Shown here one piece after another: positions 4,669 through 5,184 of a stretch of DNA of 5,184 nucleotides (position 1 is the first letter of the stretch; each line of letters starts with the position of its first letter). Source of the stretch: JAJUFS01 sp964599565 (GTDB lineage: Bacteria > Pseudomonadota > Gammaproteobacteria > Natronospirales > JAJUFS01). The position numbers were made by a program, and so were the translations under genes. A model generated the notes under the pieces. It made no database searches. It worked only from the letters and a program-made list of their open reading frames with translations, and was not told the DNA's origin. The stretch covers positions 1 through 5,184 of the forward strand of contig CAZRFE010000119.1 in assembly GCA_964599565.1 (NCBI GenBank), given 5' to 3'.

Positions 4669-5184
4669 ATGGGCAGAATCATCGGCATCGACCTCGGGAC
4701 CACCAACTCGTGTGTCGCCATCATGGAAGGCGGCAAGGCGAAGGTGATCGAGAACTCCGAGGGCGACCGCACCACGCCGTCCATCGTCGCCTTCAACAAG
4801 GAAGGCGAGGTGCTCGTCGGCGCTTCTGCAAAGCGCCAGGCCGTCACCAATCCGACCAACACGCTCTATGCGATCAAGCGGCTGATCGGCCGCAAGTTCG
4901 ACGACAAGGTCGTGCAGAAGGACATCGACATGGTGCCGTACCGGATCGCCAAGGCAGACAATGGCGATGCCTGGATCGAAGTGAACGGCAAGAAGATGGC
5001 GCCGCCGGAAATTTCCGCGCGCGTGCTGCAGAAGATGAAGAAGACCGCGGAAGACTACCTCGGCGAGGAAGTCACCGAGGCCGTGATCACCGTGCCTGCG
5101 TATTTCAATGATTCCCAGCGCCAGGCGACCAAGGACGCGGGCCGCATCGCGGGGCTTGAAGTCAAGCGCATCATCAACGAGCCG
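4669..5184 (+). CDS. dnaK: DnaK (Hsp70 chaperone), N-terminal 172 residues, cut by window edge
   Basis: DnaK is the ATP-driven cytoplasmic Hsp70 that binds exposed hydrophobic segments of unfolded proteins, working with DnaJ and GrpE. The window holds only the first 172 codons of about 640, all within the nucleotide-binding domain. Visible are the phosphate-1 loop IDLGTTNSCVAIM (7-19, with Asp8 and Thr11), GDRTTPSIV (32-40), NTLYAIKRLIGR (64-75) with catalytic Lys70, and AVITVPAYFNDSQRQATKDA (138-157) leading to Glu171 at the right edge. These positions coincide with the E. coli numbering without a gap. There is no stop or frameshift. It has a good ribosome site and its own predicted sigma32 promoter in the 98-base gap after grpE. 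dnaJ would be expected next. Identity certain; completeness cannot be judged. Confidence 0.99.
   Translation, partial: MGRIIGIDLGTTNSCVAIMEGGKAKVIENSEGDRTTPSIVAFNKEGEVLVGASAKRQAVTNPTNTLYAIKRLIGRKFDDKVVQKDIDMVPYRIAKADNGDAWIEVNGKKMAPPEISARVLQKMKKTAEDYLGEEVTEAVITVPAYFNDSQRQATKDAGRIAGLEVKRIINEP

Overview
This window is a compact, high-GC piece of bacterial core genome. The best fit is a gammaproteobacterium, possibly one of the hrcA-bearing lineages such as Xanthomonadales or relatives. The reasons are the close match of every protein to gammaproteobacterial families, GC-rich third codon positions, and sigma32-type heat-shock promoters together with a CIRCE/HrcA circuit. This is inference from memory of the families; no search was run.

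Layout: two genes on the minus strand fill the left half. nadK (NAD kinase, 1668-2552) is followed after 24 bases by recN (DNA repair SMC-like ATPase, starting at 1643 and running off the left edge with only a short C-terminal tail missing). A divergent control region (2553-2743) separates them from a plus-strand chaperone cluster: hrcA (heat-shock repressor, 2744-3829), grpE (nucleotide exchange factor, 3965-4570) and the first 172 codons of dnaK (Hsp70, from 4669), cut by the right edge. dnaJ would be the expected next gene but lies outside the window.

Control: upstream of hrcA there is a strong TTGACA-N16-CATAAT promoter whose predicted start point falls on a CIRCE operator (2688-2714), the binding site of HrcA, so hrcA probably represses its own operon. 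Two further promoters of sigma32 type can be read by eye, one across the end of hrcA (3811-3838) for grpE and one in the grpE-dnaK gap (4587-4614) for dnaK. In all three promoters the -35 CTTGA and the -10 block begin exactly 20 bases apart. The picture is a repressor-controlled operon with internal heat-shock boosts that raise GrpE and DnaK without raising HrcA.

Start codons for hrcA and grpE matter. Longer in-frame openings exist for both, but the extensions run through the operator (hrcA) or through leader with atypical codons (grpE), so the shorter starts are used here.

No mobile element, CRISPR array, tRNA, rRNA or novel gene system was seen. The only gene-free stretches are under 200 bases and are described below. 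The interest of this window is regulatory rather than a new system.
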